A stretch of DNA of 64,000 nt from Lachnospiraceae bacterium. Its GTDB lineage: Bacteria > Bacillota > Clostridia > Lachnospirales > Lachnospiraceae. Location: contig JAFSYI010000063.1 of the NCBI GenBank assembly GCA_017450065.1, positions 30,710 through 94,709 of the forward strand. Reading direction: 5' to 3'. Positions 63,811-64,000 of the stretch are shown here, piece by piece; position 1 is the stretch's first letter; every line of letters starts with the position of its first letter. Made by a program: the position numbers and the translations under genes. The notes under the pieces are model-generated. The model did no database searches. It was not told the DNA's origin and saw nothing but the letters and a program-made list of their open reading frames with translations.

Positions 63811-64000
63811 ATGAGTGATAAGAAAGTCCCCAAAATAAGATTTCCGGAATTTACTGAAGCTTGGGAACAGCGTAAGTTGGGAGAAGTGTTTGAAGAATAC
63901 TCCGAAAAGAAGCATGAAGAGCTTCCTCCGCTGACAATAATTCAGGGCGGCGGAACCATTTTAAGAGAAGAATCTGACAGGGCTTTACAGTATGATAAAA
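63811..64000 (+). CDS. hsdS: Type I restriction-modification specificity subunit HsdS (5' part, continues past the window)
   Basis: About 63 residues visible, opening MSDKKVPKIRFPEFTEAWEQ and continuing RKLGEVFEEYSEKKHEE, the common start of HsdS proteins leading into the first target-recognition domain. AAAAGGAGGG gives a strong ribosome site 17 bp after hsdM. Whether this locus has extra hsdS copies or a recombinase for phase variation lies beyond the window. Confidence 0.9.
   Translation, partial: MSDKKVPKIRFPEFTEAWEQRKLGEVFEEYSEKKHEELPPLTIIQGGGTILREESDRALQYDK

Overview
The window looks like a chromosomal stretch from an anaerobic Gram-positive Clostridia bacterium, most likely a Lachnospiraceae (Butyrivibrio/Pseudobutyrivibrio-like). 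The reasons are a fused accDA gene inside a fatty-acid operon, a free-standing YgfK-like flavoprotein, strong AGGAGG-type ribosome sites, Ala/Glu/Asp-rich secreted lipoproteins and large Ig-like surface proteins. This is inference; there is no rRNA or other marker gene in the window.

Layout. 1-3912: end of a fatty-acid synthesis operon (fabF fragment, fabZ, accDA, fabH). 4082-7213: YgfK-like Fe-S/FAD fusion protein. 7252-10061 (minus strand): CAP-domain lipoprotein, Fe-S aldo/keto reductase and a small secreted protein, with four back-to-back perfect hairpins between the last two. 10418-17214: compact glycan cassette with two family-2 glycosyltransferases, a DUF2304 membrane partner, a LicD protein, a flippase and an STT3-type oligosaccharyltransferase. 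17432-22128: an AAA ATPase behind three 29-bp repeats, then a 1157-aa secreted protein carrying about 30 N-X-S/T sequons. 22431-28222: VWA lipoprotein, ECF sigma factor, anti-sigma-like membrane protein and a cell-wall hydrolase-like secreted protein. 28268-29191: small unknown genes. 29274-39021: an Mrp/Mbh-type cation antiporter operon with four NuoL/M/N-like pump subunits and a MITE-like element between mnhF and mnhG. 39031-45298: TPR-DUF4037, DUF4125 and two membrane-anchored low-complexity proteins. 45405-48973: a diguanylate cyclase with an apparently leaderless transcript, an RpiB-family isomerase and an acidic protein. 49223-58951: a giant Ig/MBG surface protein, a radical SAM enzyme, a repeat lipoprotein, a frameshifted Ig-like remnant and a small gene paired with a retropepsin-like protease. 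59267-64000: a type I restriction-modification operon (hsdR, hsdM, start of hsdS).

How it fits together. The most interesting unit is 10418-22128. The genes there could assemble a lipid-linked glycan (two glycosyltransferases, DUF2304, LicD), flip it (flippase) and transfer it to Asn in secreted proteins. The STT3 protein has both DXD motifs, an SVSE motif and WWDYG. The neighbouring secreted protein is about three-fold richer in sequons than the giant surface protein elsewhere in the window, making it a plausible main acceptor. The second unusual unit is the antiporter operon, whose order matches the membrane module of archaeal Mbh hydrogenases but comes without hydrogenase genes and with three extra pump-like subunits.
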